A model generated the notes under the pieces. The model was not told the DNA's origin, did no database searches, and was given only the letters and a program-made list of their open reading frames with translations. Position numbers and translations under genes: made by a program. A stretch of 64,000 nt of DNA from assembly GCA_041659605.1 (NCBI GenBank), contig JBAZXW010000006.1, positions 1-64,000 on the forward strand. The letters run 5' to 3'. Shown one piece after another: positions 51,343 to 59,730 of this stretch. The stretch is from Solimonas sp041659605. Its GTDB lineage: Bacteria; Pseudomonadota; Gammaproteobacteria; Nevskiales; Nevskiaceae. Position 1 is the stretch's first letter, and each line of letters opens with the position of its first letter.

Positions 51343-52248
51343 ATGGGACAGTTTCTGGAAGGAAAGGTCGCTGTGATCACGGGCGCGGGTGGCGGCATTG
51401 GCCGCGAATTCGCCCTCGCCTTTGCTGCGCATGGCGCCAAGGTGGTCGTCAATGACCTCGCACGCAATCCACATACTGGAGAGTCTGCAGCCTCCGCCGT
51501 CGTCACCGAGATCAGCGGCCGCAACGGCGAAGCAGTTGCGAGCACCGACAGCGTCTCCGACTGGGAGTCCGCCCAGCGCATTGTCGGGACGGCACTCGAG
51601 CGATTCGGTCGAATCGACTGCATCGTCAACAATGCCGGCGTCGTCAGGGACCGGATGTTCTTCAACATGAGTCCGGAGGAGTGGAAGACCGTTGTTGATG
51701 TTCATCTGAACGGCTCGTTCTTCGTTGCACGCGCCGCTGCGCCTCATTTCAAGGCGCAGGGATCTGGCGCGTTCGTCCACATGACATCGACATCGGGCTT
51801 GATCGGCAACCTAGGCCAGGCGAACTACTCCGCGGCCAAGCTCGGCGTTGTCGCTCTATCCAAGTCGATCGCGATGGACATGGCCAAGTTCAACGTCCGC
51901 TCGAATTGCATCGCGCCGTGGGCATGGACATCGATGACGGCGACGATCCCGGCGGACACGCCGGAGAACATCAAACGCATCGAGAAACTCAAGAAGATGG
52001 AAGCTGCCAAGGTTGCCCCGCTCGCGATCTATCTGGCAAGCGATGCGGCGTCCAGGGTGTCGGGACAGATCTTTGGCGCGCGCGCCAACGAACTGTACCT
52101 GTTCAACCAGATCCGCATGATCCGCTCGGTGCATCGGAGCGAGGGCTGGACTCCAGAGACCATCGCCGAGCATGCGATGCCTGCGTTCGAGCCGAGCCTT
52201 TTCGCCAACGTGCCGTCGATGGCAGTGACGCCTTGGGATCCGATCTAG
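51343..52248 (+). CDS. Short-chain dehydrogenase, MFE-2/HSD17B4-like domain
   Basis: This 301-residue SDR resembles the dehydrogenase domain of peroxisomal multifunctional enzyme type 2, which oxidises (3R)-hydroxyacyl-CoA. Seen: TGAGGGIGREFA near 14, NNAGVVRDRMFFNM near 98, the active-site STSGLIGNLGQANYSAAK (Tyr near 164, Lys 168) and an extended C-terminal part (residues 225-301) beyond ordinary SDRs. AGAGGA precedes the start. It has its own TACC operator and promoter, and ends at a strong palindrome. A role in side-chain beta-oxidation is inferred. Confidence 0.9.
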   Translation: MGQFLEGKVAVITGAGGGIGREFALAFAAHGAKVVVNDLARNPHTGESAASAVVTEISGRNGEAVASTDSVSDWESAQRIVGTALERFGRIDCIVNNAGVVRDRMFFNMSPEEWKTVVDVHLNGSFFVARAAAPHFKAQGSGAFVHMTSTSGLIGNLGQANYSAAKLGVVALSKSIAMDMAKFNVRSNCIAPWAWTSMTATIPADTPENIKRIEKLKKMEAAKVAPLAIYLASDAASRVSGQIFGARANELYLFNQIRMIRSVHRSEGWTPETIAEHAMPAFEPSLFANVPSMAVTPWDPI

Positions 52249-52273
52249 CGCGAGCTGCGGACCGACCGGCGCA

Positions 52274-52305
52274 GCCATTATCGCGGCAATTGCCGCGATA
52301 ATGGC
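52274..52305. terminator. Perfect 32-bp palindrome between convergent genes
   Basis: The 16-base arm GCCATTATCGCGGCAA is followed by its exact reverse complement with no loop. It lies between the convergent ends at 52248 and 52393 and can form a hairpin in both transcripts (the centre bases would make the loop). No T-run follows, so a bidirectional rho-assisted terminator is the best guess; a protein-binding palindrome is possible. Confidence 0.75.
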
Positions 52306-52392
52306 TTCGTTGAATCTGTCACTCGTAAGACGGCGCGCCCAGGCCTGCATCACCAACGTCTGCAGGGTTCCGCGCTATGGGATACCAACAGA

Positions 52393-52683
52393 TCAGGATA
52401 GAAAATACAGCCCGAGAATCATCGCGCACACGAAGAGACAGTAGCCTTCAAAAATACATCGCAGGGCTGCCGGAGCCTCTCGTATCTCCATGAAGTAGTT
52501 TCCAACCAGCCGAATCTTGATGAAGGCCACTGCAATCACAACGGCCGTGGCCAGGGAGCGGTCACCCGTATCGGAACCAAAGTGCCACGTGAACAGAGTC
52601 GCGACAACAAGGATGAGCCAGATCCGACCGATTCTGGTCTTGCCCAGCGCTTTGATTGATGGGCCTGTCGATAGGGAACTCAT
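52393..52683 (-). CDS. NorF/cytochrome-oxidase-subunit-IV-like small membrane protein
   Basis: This 96-residue protein has three hydrophobic segments (RIGRIWLILVVATLFTWHF, ATAVVIAVAFIKIRLVGNYFM, LFVCAMILGLYFL) and matches the prokaryotic cytochrome c oxidase subunit IV/NorF pattern, including KIRLVGNYFMEIREAP. It follows the NorE-like gene by eight bases. NorE and NorF assist nitric oxide reductase or haem-copper oxidase assembly; no norC/norB or oxidase core subunit is present in the window. Confidence 0.82.
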   Translation of the reverse strand: MSSLSTGPSIKALGKTRIGRIWLILVVATLFTWHFGSDTGDRSLATAVVIAVAFIKIRLVGNYFMEIREAPAALRCIFEGYCLFVCAMILGLYFLS

Positions 52684-52691
52684 CCGCGCAC

Positions 52692-53291
52692 TTACCTGAC
52701 GAAGTACAGCAAGGGGAACAGTACAATCCAGAGCAGATCGACCATGTGCCAGTAGGTCGCACCGCATTCGACGAAGGCAAGCCCCTCATCGGTAACTTGC
52801 CGCTGCCTGGCTGCCCGGAACATGAGAACCAGCACGCCCATGCCGATCGTCAGGTGCAGGAAATGGATGCCGGTGAGCATGAAGTAATACATGTAGAAGC
52901 CGTTGGTGTAGGGCGTGATGTCCTGACCGAGCTTCTCGCCGTACTCCACGACCTTTGCCACTGCAAATCCAAGCCCGCACAGCATGGCCCCCAGCAGCAG
53001 GCGCTGTGCAACGCGCGCCCGTCCGGCACGAAGCGCGCTCACGCCGCTCACCACAAACAGTGAACTGGTCAGGAGCAACAAGGTATTGATGACCCCAAAT
53101 GTCCTGTTCAGGGCCTGCTGCGACGCGTTGTAGAGTTCGACAGCAACCGATCGGTCGACCATGTAGGCGGCAAAGAACAGCGCGAATATCGCCATATCGC
53201 CGAGGACAAACACCCAGATGCCAACCTCGCCCGGGAGGTGCAACTCGATTCGTCCGCTTCCCGGCGACGGGCGGTTCATTCTTGCCAGCAT
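52692..53291 (-). CDS. NorE/cytochrome-oxidase-subunit-III-like membrane protein
   Basis: This 199-residue integral membrane protein has five helices, starting LPGEVGIWVFVLGDMAIFALFF near 20, with MLTGIHFLHLTIGMGVLVLMF near 140 and the C-terminal CGATYWHMVDLLWIVLFPLLY. The TGIHFLHLTIG and YWHMVDLLWIVLFP motifs are those of subunit III/NorE. It would be an accessory subunit of a haem-copper-type oxidase. Start at 53291 has AGGAAG upstream; MNRPSP at 53279 is an alternative. It is encoded after a polytopic membrane protein and a TonB-dependent receptor. Confidence 0.85.
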   Translation of the reverse strand: MLARMNRPSPGSGRIELHLPGEVGIWVFVLGDMAIFALFFAAYMVDRSVAVELYNASQQALNRTFGVINTLLLLTSSLFVVSGVSALRAGRARVAQRLLLGAMLCGLGFAVAKVVEYGEKLGQDITPYTNGFYMYYFMLTGIHFLHLTIGMGVLVLMFRAARQRQVTDEGLAFVECGATYWHMVDLLWIVLFPLLYFVR

Positions 53292-53387
53292 GGACGCGCG
53301 CTTCCTGCCTTACTGTAGTCAACGCGAGTGCAGCGCACGCGTCCGAACCGCAAACCGGATTTCATCCGCACTTGGCGCGCCTCACTG

Positions 53388-54185
53388 TCAGTCCCGACCG
53401 GCCATGGCTTGCGGCACGGCATCGCGCTGAATCTCCTGGTGCAGGACAACCGACAGCACCATGATCCACAGGAAGAACGCAACAAGCGGCAGCCAGAACC
53501 CCACCAGTCCATTGAAGGCAAACGCGCCGTCCTTGAAGAACAGGATCAGCACGGCCGGCGCCTCGCCAACCGCACACCACAAGCTGAAGTAGCCCACCCA
53601 GCGCGGCATCAAGCGGTGAGAACTCCGATTGCCGAGAATCGCGAGCCCGACGGCCACCATCCACACCATGAACGGCGCGACATCGAACAGAAACAGGAAC
53701 CAGCCGACGTCATTGAGCATCCGGGTGATGTCGGGATGCACATCGTCGGGACGGAACGCGGCGACGGCCCAGGTCAGGAAGCAGAAAACCGCGACCATGA
53801 CGCCCACACCGACGCAGGCAATCTGCGTGTAGGTGTACACGGGAAACTCGCGCTCGGTACGCAGCGTTCGTGCCGCGAGCGCCGCCCCCCAAGTCGCCAT
53901 GAGCGCCACAGAGTAGCTGCACAGTACGATGCCGATGCGGATGCTTGTCAGGTCCGCCAGATAGATGTCGGCGATCTGCTGGCTGCTGGCCAGTGGCGAT
54001 TGTGGCGGAACAAAGCCCATGAACAGCACGAGGCCGATAAAGAAAAACACCACGAAGAAAGGGCCCGACCAGTTGCACAGCAGTTGCCTGCGTCGCATCG
54101 ACTCCTGGTACTCCGGCGCGGCGGCTGCGCAGCAACCGGAATGTTCCGACGCGCCGTCAAGCTTCTTGCTGATCACAGCAGACAT
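53388..54185 (-). CDS. Polytopic membrane protein of unknown function
   Basis: This 265-residue protein has about seven hydrophobic helices (for example LLCNWSGPFFVVFFFIGLVL near 33-52, VLCSYSVALMATWGAALAA, IACVGVGVMVAVFCFLTW, FLFLFDVAPFMVWMVAVGLAI, GFWLPLVAFFLWIMVLSVV). No family recognised. The N-terminus has a CysCys pair and a GASEHSG stretch. CAGGAG lies upstream of the ATG. It is encoded between a TonB-dependent receptor and the NorE/NorF-like genes and is probably part of the same membrane assembly. Confidence 0.75.
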   Translation of the reverse strand: MSAVISKKLDGASEHSGCCAAAAPEYQESMRRRQLLCNWSGPFFVVFFFIGLVLFMGFVPPQSPLASSQQIADIYLADLTSIRIGIVLCSYSVALMATWGAALAARTLRTEREFPVYTYTQIACVGVGVMVAVFCFLTWAVAAFRPDDVHPDITRMLNDVGWFLFLFDVAPFMVWMVAVGLAILGNRSSHRLMPRWVGYFSLWCAVGEAPAVLILFFKDGAFAFNGLVGFWLPLVAFFLWIMVLSVVLHQEIQRDAVPQAMAGRD

Positions 54186-54240
54186 GGTGAGTCTCCTGAA
54201 CCGGGAGCCGCTGGCGCACGCGTCGCGAAGGTCCCGGCCA

Positions 54241-56739
54241 TCAGAACTGCCAGTTCAGGCGAATGCCGTACGTCGTCGGCGGAACCAGCTTGCCGTTGAT
54301 GCCGAAATCGTTGACGAAATTGAACTGGTAGCGACGCGGCTCAGTGAGGTTGTCGGCGAATCCGGTGAGCCGCATTCCCCACGGCTCATAGAAATAGCTG
54401 AGGCGCGCATTGACAATGTCGTACTTCCCTTGCGTTGCCAGATTCTGATTGTCGAAGAAGAAGCCCGTGCTGTAGAGATAGTCGACGCCCGCCTCCACAT
54501 CCCCATTGCGCAGGGGATGAGAGTACACAAGTGACGCATTGCCGCTGAACTTCGGCGTGCGGGGCGTTCGGTTGCCGGTGAAGTCCATGTTCTGGCTGAA
54601 TACACCCGTCGTAGGATCATAGCCACTGCCCTGCGGATAGCTTTCGAAGCGACTGTTCAGCCAGGTCGCCCCGCCGCTCAGCACAAGATTCTCGGTGACG
54701 AGCAAGGTGACATCGCCCTCGACGCCCTTGATCTTTGCTTCGGCGGCATTCTCGAGTGTGGCAATACCGCCGGCCAAGAAGGAGATGAACTGGGTCTGCA
54801 AGTCGTGGATCTTGCTCTCGAACACAGCTGCGTTGAACTGCAAGCGGCGATCAAAGAAGCCCGTCTTGAAGCCGATTTCGATGGTCTGAATGGACTCCGG
54901 TCGTATCTTTTTGGGCTCCGTATAGACGTTGAGGATGCTGTACGTTGCGCTCTTGAAGCCGCGCTGCCACGAGGCGAACAACAGGCCGTCCTCGAACGGA
55001 CGGAGATTGAGCGATAACTTGGGTGAAAAGTTCTTAGTCGTTTGCTCCCGCTGCCCCCAGTCCAGCGCTTCGATTCTCTGCTCGGTCGGAGAATTGATGA
55101 ATACCGACACACGAGAGTCGTGCAGCGTTCGCTCCTCAATCTGGTAGCGCCCGGCCAAGGTCAGCCCTGCCCAGGACAACGGGTCCCATTCAGCATGAGC
55201 AAAGCCAGCGTAGGAGCGCGCCGCCAGCATACCGACGACGCTCGCGCTCACGTTCGGCACTAGCTGGCCGGGCAGCGGTAGCTGACCGTTCAGATTCGGC
55301 AGACAGATGAAGTTAAGACAAACATCCTGGGCAAGGTTGTCGGAGCCGGCGACGTAGAAGTCGATCCGCTCGAAGCCCTGGTCGTTGTCGAAGAAGTTCA
55401 GACCGGTCACCCACTTGATCCAGTCCGGCGACGATTCGTTCGAGAGGAACTGGATTTCCTGCGAGAACGTCGACGACACCAAGCCCTTGTTCTCGATCGC
55501 GACCACATCCTCACGGGCGCCGTCGTAGTCGACCACGGTGGTCGTGCGGAAATCCTGGTAGGCGGTGACGGTCTTGATCTCGAGCAAGTCCGCCTGGTAG
55601 GCGGCGTTGAGGTAGGTGACCAGGCCCTCGCTGGTCGAGAACGGCGCCCGGCTGAGGTCGGCGACATAGTCACCGCCCTCTGAGGTCAGGCCGGATCCGG
55701 CCGGGAACGGCTCGAACAGGTCATACAGCGTGGTGCCGGTGCCGTCGCTCTCGCTGACGGTGGCCGTCAGCGTCGCATCGAACACGTCCGAGGGCACCCA
55801 GCGCACTCGCATGCGCGCGCCGGTCTCCTCGAAATTGCGATACTCGTCGATCGGCGAATCCGGGTGCGGCTTGTAGACCTCGTCCATGGACTGATACAGG
55901 GCACCGATGCCGAGAGCCATCTCGTCGCCCATCGGAACATTCAGGTACACCTTGTGATCATTCTTGTTGTACGAGCCGAACGAGAACTGCGCATGGCCAT
56001 GGAACTCGTTCAGGTCAGGAACCTTGGTGGTGATGCTGATCGCGCCCGCCGTCGAATTGACCCCGAACAGCGTGCCTTGCGGTCCCTTGAGAACTTCGAT
56101 GCGCTCGATCTCGCCCAGGCCGCGCGCCGACTCGTGAATGAAGGGGAAGTAGACACCGTCGATGTAGGTCGCCACGCTCGGCGAGCCATGCGGCAGAAAC
56201 GCGTCGGTACCGACACCGCGCAGGTACACCAGGCCGAAGTTGTTGACGGAGTCGTAGATCAGCCCTGGCGTGACCAAGGCGAGTTTCTCGGGATTCGTGA
56301 TGCCGCGCACGTCCAGCGCCTCCCCCGAGAACGCGGCGATCGAGATCGGAACGTCCTGGATGTTCTCCTCGCGCTTCTGCGCGGTGACGACGATCTCTTC
56401 GACCATCGCGCCGAGACGGCCGGACGAAGTCGGCTGCGGTGCTGGCTCCGACTTGGCGACCTGTTCGACCGGGATCGATTCCGGGTACGTCCGGGCCTGC
56501 TCCGGATCGGCGGTCTCTGGCGCCGAATCCGCGCCGGCGGTCGGCTGTTCGGATGCGGGCTGCCTGGCATCACCCTGACTTTGCTGTGGCGTCGGGGCGC
56601 TCTCCGCGCCGAGCAACGCATCGAGATCGTCGACATCTGAATCCTGGCTTTGCGCCTGCAGCGGGTACGCCGCAGCACAGGCAAGCGCCACACAGCAGAT
56701 CCGTAGGATCCTGAACGATGTCACAACCGTTGCAGCCAT
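54241..56739 (-). CDS. TonB-dependent receptor, second copy
   Basis: This 832-residue receptor has a signal peptide (1 to about 29), a mature motif DDLDALLGAE (37-46), an acidic Pro/Ala/Thr-rich linker, a TonB box EEIVVTA at 114-120, a plug domain with RIEVLKGPQGTLFGVNSTAG near 215, and a barrel ending in LNWQF. Start at 56739 has GAGAGGA upstream (a GTG five codons earlier is also open). The linker and TonB-box layout mirror the receptor at 26682-29234. It heads the operon reading into the polytopic and NorE/NorF-like genes. No TACC-type site was found before it, so it may be regulated differently. Confidence 0.92.
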   Translation of the reverse strand: MAATVVTSFRILRICCVALACAAAYPLQAQSQDSDVDDLDALLGAESAPTPQQSQGDARQPASEQPTAGADSAPETADPEQARTYPESIPVEQVAKSEPAPQPTSSGRLGAMVEEIVVTAQKREENIQDVPISIAAFSGEALDVRGITNPEKLALVTPGLIYDSVNNFGLVYLRGVGTDAFLPHGSPSVATYIDGVYFPFIHESARGLGEIERIEVLKGPQGTLFGVNSTAGAISITTKVPDLNEFHGHAQFSFGSYNKNDHKVYLNVPMGDEMALGIGALYQSMDEVYKPHPDSPIDEYRNFEETGARMRVRWVPSDVFDATLTATVSESDGTGTTLYDLFEPFPAGSGLTSEGGDYVADLSRAPFSTSEGLVTYLNAAYQADLLEIKTVTAYQDFRTTTVVDYDGAREDVVAIENKGLVSSTFSQEIQFLSNESSPDWIKWVTGLNFFDNDQGFERIDFYVAGSDNLAQDVCLNFICLPNLNGQLPLPGQLVPNVSASVVGMLAARSYAGFAHAEWDPLSWAGLTLAGRYQIEERTLHDSRVSVFINSPTEQRIEALDWGQREQTTKNFSPKLSLNLRPFEDGLLFASWQRGFKSATYSILNVYTEPKKIRPESIQTIEIGFKTGFFDRRLQFNAAVFESKIHDLQTQFISFLAGGIATLENAAEAKIKGVEGDVTLLVTENLVLSGGATWLNSRFESYPQGSGYDPTTGVFSQNMDFTGNRTPRTPKFSGNASLVYSHPLRNGDVEAGVDYLYSTGFFFDNQNLATQGKYDIVNARLSYFYEPWGMRLTGFADNLTEPRRYQFNFVNDFGINGKLVPPTTYGIRLNWQF

Positions 56740-57209
56740 CTCATCCTCTCGCACGTTTGCGATTCAGTTGCGGCAGTGGACTCAGGCGCGGCTCCACCGA
56801 TCACGCGCATCACGAGTCATGGATGCCGTGACGTTTGTGATCCCGCGATTTGCGCTGTGCGTCCGGCGCGCCAGCCGCGCGACTTCCGCAGTCAGCAAGG
56901 GCTGAATCTGCGTGGATGCCGAACCCGTCCACCAACTTGTTCCAGTTCCCCAGGCACGAGTGTTCGCTTCCTCGTACCTGTGTTCCCGCAACATATCGGC
57001 TTTGATTTCACTGCTGTCTCGGGATGGCCACATCTGCATGCATGCTGGCCATTCGTGCGAGAACGCGATCAGATGCATGGCGACTGAGGATGCATGGCGC
57101 GCCGGAGTTCGCCGGTGGGCGAGGCGCTACGCTCCTGTGGGCCACGTCAGAAGCGACTTTCGCCATCTTGCACCCGGTGCGCTGTTCGCTATTTTCCTGT
57201 GCTGCCGAT
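56740..57209. other. Intergenic region between the receptor and the AraC-like gene
   Basis: No gene is supported in this 470-base gap. Short ORFs on both strands are not protein-like and mostly overlap in antiparallel frames. I saw no TACC-N4-GGTA site, terminator or clear promoter. Confidence 0.5.
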
Positions 57210-58238
57210 CTACTCGGCGAGCGCCGGCTCGGAAGCACTCTGCCCCCCGGTCTTGCAGAACTCCTGGATAGTGAGCCCCGTCCACGACTTGAACGCTCTG
57301 CGAAAAGCGTTGGCATCCCTGAATCCGAGCAGATATGCCACTTCCTTGGGCGCAATATTCGGCACCGAGAGATAGTCCCGGGCCAGGTCGCAGCGAAATT
57401 CGCTGACCAGGTGTTGGTAGCTCGTTCCTTCCTCGGCAAGGTGCCGCCGCAGGCTCCGCGAGCTCATGCCCAGGTGCGTCGCGGCGGCGTTCAGGGCCGG
57501 AACGGCGCCCGGGGCGCGGAGCAGCATGCTGCGCAGGCGTGCGCTGACCGGTCCGCTGCTGTCGATCTGCCGCGCGATGCGGCTGCAGTGTTGCTGACAG
57601 ATTTCGTTGAAATCCTCGTCGAGACTGCGGAACTGTCGGTCCAGTTCGGGTGACTGGATGACGACGCGCGTTCGCCGCGAGCTGAAGCGGATCGGGCACC
57701 TGAAGTGCCTGAAGTAGAGTTCCTGGTGCGCCGGAGCGGGATAGGAGAATTCCAGGGCGGCGGGGCGCATTGGCTCGTCGACCAGCACGGCGCCGAGCTT
57801 CATGATCATCATCAGCACCTCTTCGACGCTGAAGTTGTACAGGAAGCCCGTCGGAGCGACCTCGGAGATCGTCAATGACCAGCTTCCGGAAGGATCCTCG
57901 TCCAGTCGCAGCGTGCTCAGAATGCCGACCAGCGTGTTGCTGTAGGAGATCCAGAGATTGACCGCCTGGCGCAACGTCCTCGACGACATGATCGCGTGGC
58001 CGACGACTCCTTGATCGGTCAGGCGCGAGCAGCTCCCGACCTCGAAACCGAGGCCCTGATCGCCGGTGAGGCCGATCATGTTGGACACCACAGCCTGGCA
58101 TTGCTTCAGATCGACCAGAAGTGCCGGATCGGCAAGTCTTGCAGGATCGATCCCTGTGTCCGCCAGCACAAGTTCGGGCGCGAATCCCTTCGCCTGCATG
58201 ATCGAGACGTACTGACGGATCTTGAGTGGACGAAACAT
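57210..58238 (-). CDS. AraC-family regulator with arabinose-binding-like N-terminal domain
   Basis: This 342-residue protein has an N-terminal AraC-binding (OruR/ArgR-like, PF12625-type) domain over about 20-200 and a C-terminal AraC helix-turn-helix (about 245-330, with LNAAATHLGMSSRSLRRHLAEEG and EVAYLLGFRDANAFRRAFKSWTG). Start at 58238 has no clear ribosome site but matches the family N-terminus MFRPLKIRQYVSIMQAKG. It lies on the same strand as the thiolase operon, 273 bases downstream of the thiolase gene, and may sense an acid of that pathway. Confidence 0.88.
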   Translation of the reverse strand: MFRPLKIRQYVSIMQAKGFAPELVLADTGIDPARLADPALLVDLKQCQAVVSNMIGLTGDQGLGFEVGSCSRLTDQGVVGHAIMSSRTLRQAVNLWISYSNTLVGILSTLRLDEDPSGSWSLTISEVAPTGFLYNFSVEEVLMMIMKLGAVLVDEPMRPAALEFSYPAPAHQELYFRHFRCPIRFSSRRTRVVIQSPELDRQFRSLDEDFNEICQQHCSRIARQIDSSGPVSARLRSMLLRAPGAVPALNAAATHLGMSSRSLRRHLAEEGTSYQHLVSEFRCDLARDYLSVPNIAPKEVAYLLGFRDANAFRRAFKSWTGLTIQEFCKTGGQSASEPALAE

Positions 58239-58386
58239 TAGTTGCCTGACGCAAGCCCTTCGAACCAACCACTGCGCGGCCCCGCACCGACAATCGCCTT
58301 CCGCGGGCAACCAAACGGCCTGAATGCGGGTGTCATGATGTGGTCGCGCCTTACGCTGCCGAACGTGGGCCCAACTGGCAGGAATT

Positions 58387-58407
58387 ATACCCCCAGGGGT
58401 TCACGTG
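58387..58407 (-). promoter_or_regulatory. Candidate promoter and palindromes before the AraC-like gene
   Basis: A minus-strand TATAAT (58392-58387) overlaps the palindrome ACCCC-CA-GGGGT (58389-58400), followed by CACGTG (58402-58407). The -35 is unclear. The AraC-like gene starts about 150 bases downstream. Confidence 0.45.
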
Positions 58408-58510
58408 AGAGTGCGCTGTTCGACCAATTTCGCAGACGCCAGAGAAGCGCGGTGGCATCAGCCCGACGGACGGTACCGACCGCCCCCGGAGTCCCTTCAT
58501 CGGGCCTTCT

Positions 58511-59707
58511 TCACTCGCGGCTGAACAGCGCCGCAAGGCCCTGGCCACCGCCGATGCACATCGTCTCGAGGCCGTAGCGCCCCTGGCGCCGCTTCAGTTC
58601 GTACAGCAGCGTCGTCAACATCCGCACCCCGGTCGCACCGATCGGGTGCCCCAGCGAGATGCCGGAGCCGTTGACGTTGAGCCGATCCGGGTCATGCCAG
58701 TTCCAACCCTTCAGCACCGCCAGCGCCTGAGCGGCAAATGCCTCGTTAAGCTCAACCAGGTCGATGCTGTCGAAAGTCAGGCCCGTACGCGCGAACAGCT
58801 TGCGCACTGCCGGCACCGGCCCGATACCCATAGTCGCGGGATGGCAGCCAGCGGAAGCCCAGCCCACCAGATACCCCATAGGCTCGAGTCCCAGCGCGCC
58901 AACGCGATCCTCGGCGACGACTAGGCACGCGGCGGCGGCATCGTTCTGCTGGCTGGAATTACCCGCCGTGACCGTGCCGTCCTTGATCAGGGGTTTGAGC
59001 CTGCTCAGGGACTCGACGGTCGTATCCGCACGAACTCCCTCGTCGCGACTGAAGACCAGCGGCTCGCCCTTGCGCTGCGGCACCTCGACGGGAACGACTT
59101 CGTCCGTGAAACGGCCCTGCGCCCAGGCGGCTGCCGCACGCTGGTGGCTGAGCGCGGAAAAGGCGTCCGACTGCTGGCGCGAGATGTCGTGCTCGCGGGC
59201 AAGATTCTCGGCAGTTTCGGGCATCCCCGAGATATGACCAAAGCGCTCGACCGGCTGCGACCGTTCGCGGCCGCGCTGGAGACGATCGTGCATGGTCACC
59301 GAACCCGAGCGTGACCCCCAGCGCATGTCGGTGCTGTAGTACTCGATGTTGCTCATGCTCTCGACGCCCGCAACGAGCACGACGTCCGCAGCACCGGTTT
59401 GCACCATCATCGCGGCATCGACCACGGCCTGCAGGCCCGACCCGCAGCGTCGGTCGACGGTGTATCCCGGCACCTCGATCGGAAGACCTGCTGCAAGCGC
59501 GGCATAGCGGCCGATGCACGGCGCTTCGCTGGAGGCGTAGGACTGGGCGACAATCACTTCATCGACCCGTGCCCCATCGAGCTGCGCGCGTTGCAGGGTT
59601 CCCCTGATCACGTGTGCTGCCAGCTGATCCGCGGTCAATGACCTGAGCGCCCCTCCAAAGGCACCGACCGCGGTGCGACAGGGCGAAACGATAGCTGCGC
59701 GTCGCAT
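58511..59707 (-). CDS. Thiolase (acetyl-CoA acyltransferase)
   Basis: This 398-residue thiolase has the nucleophile cysteine in TVDRRCGSGLQ (Cys88), the GHPIGATGVRM histidine near 353, and the second catalytic cysteine in MCIGGGQGLA near 387. It would cleave a 3-ketoacyl-CoA or condense acetyl-CoA. Start at 59707 with AAGGAG upstream is preferred over an earlier ATG nine codons upstream. It ends the minus-strand C5-type operon, following the enoyl-CoA hydratase-family gene by 23 bases. Confidence 0.93.
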   Translation of the reverse strand: MRRAAIVSPCRTAVGAFGGALRSLTADQLAAHVIRGTLQRAQLDGARVDEVIVAQSYASSEAPCIGRYAALAAGLPIEVPGYTVDRRCGSGLQAVVDAAMMVQTGAADVVLVAGVESMSNIEYYSTDMRWGSRSGSVTMHDRLQRGRERSQPVERFGHISGMPETAENLAREHDISRQQSDAFSALSHQRAAAAWAQGRFTDEVVPVEVPQRKGEPLVFSRDEGVRADTTVESLSRLKPLIKDGTVTAGNSSQQNDAAAACLVVAEDRVGALGLEPMGYLVGWASAGCHPATMGIGPVPAVRKLFARTGLTFDSIDLVELNEAFAAQALAVLKGWNWHDPDRLNVNGSGISLGHPIGATGVRMLTTLLYELKRRQGRYGLETMCIGGGQGLAALFSRE

Positions 59708-59730
59708 ACTCCGTTCTCCTTGCATTCGGG

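Noticed and set aside
56776..57087. Short ORFs in the 56.7-57.2 kb gap
   Set aside because: Low-quality composition and antiparallel overlap; no motif.
58387..58407. ACCCC-CA-GGGGT as a TACC-N4-GGTA operator
   Set aside because: It starts with TACC but the second half is GGGG rather than GGTA, and the gene downstream is outside the island.
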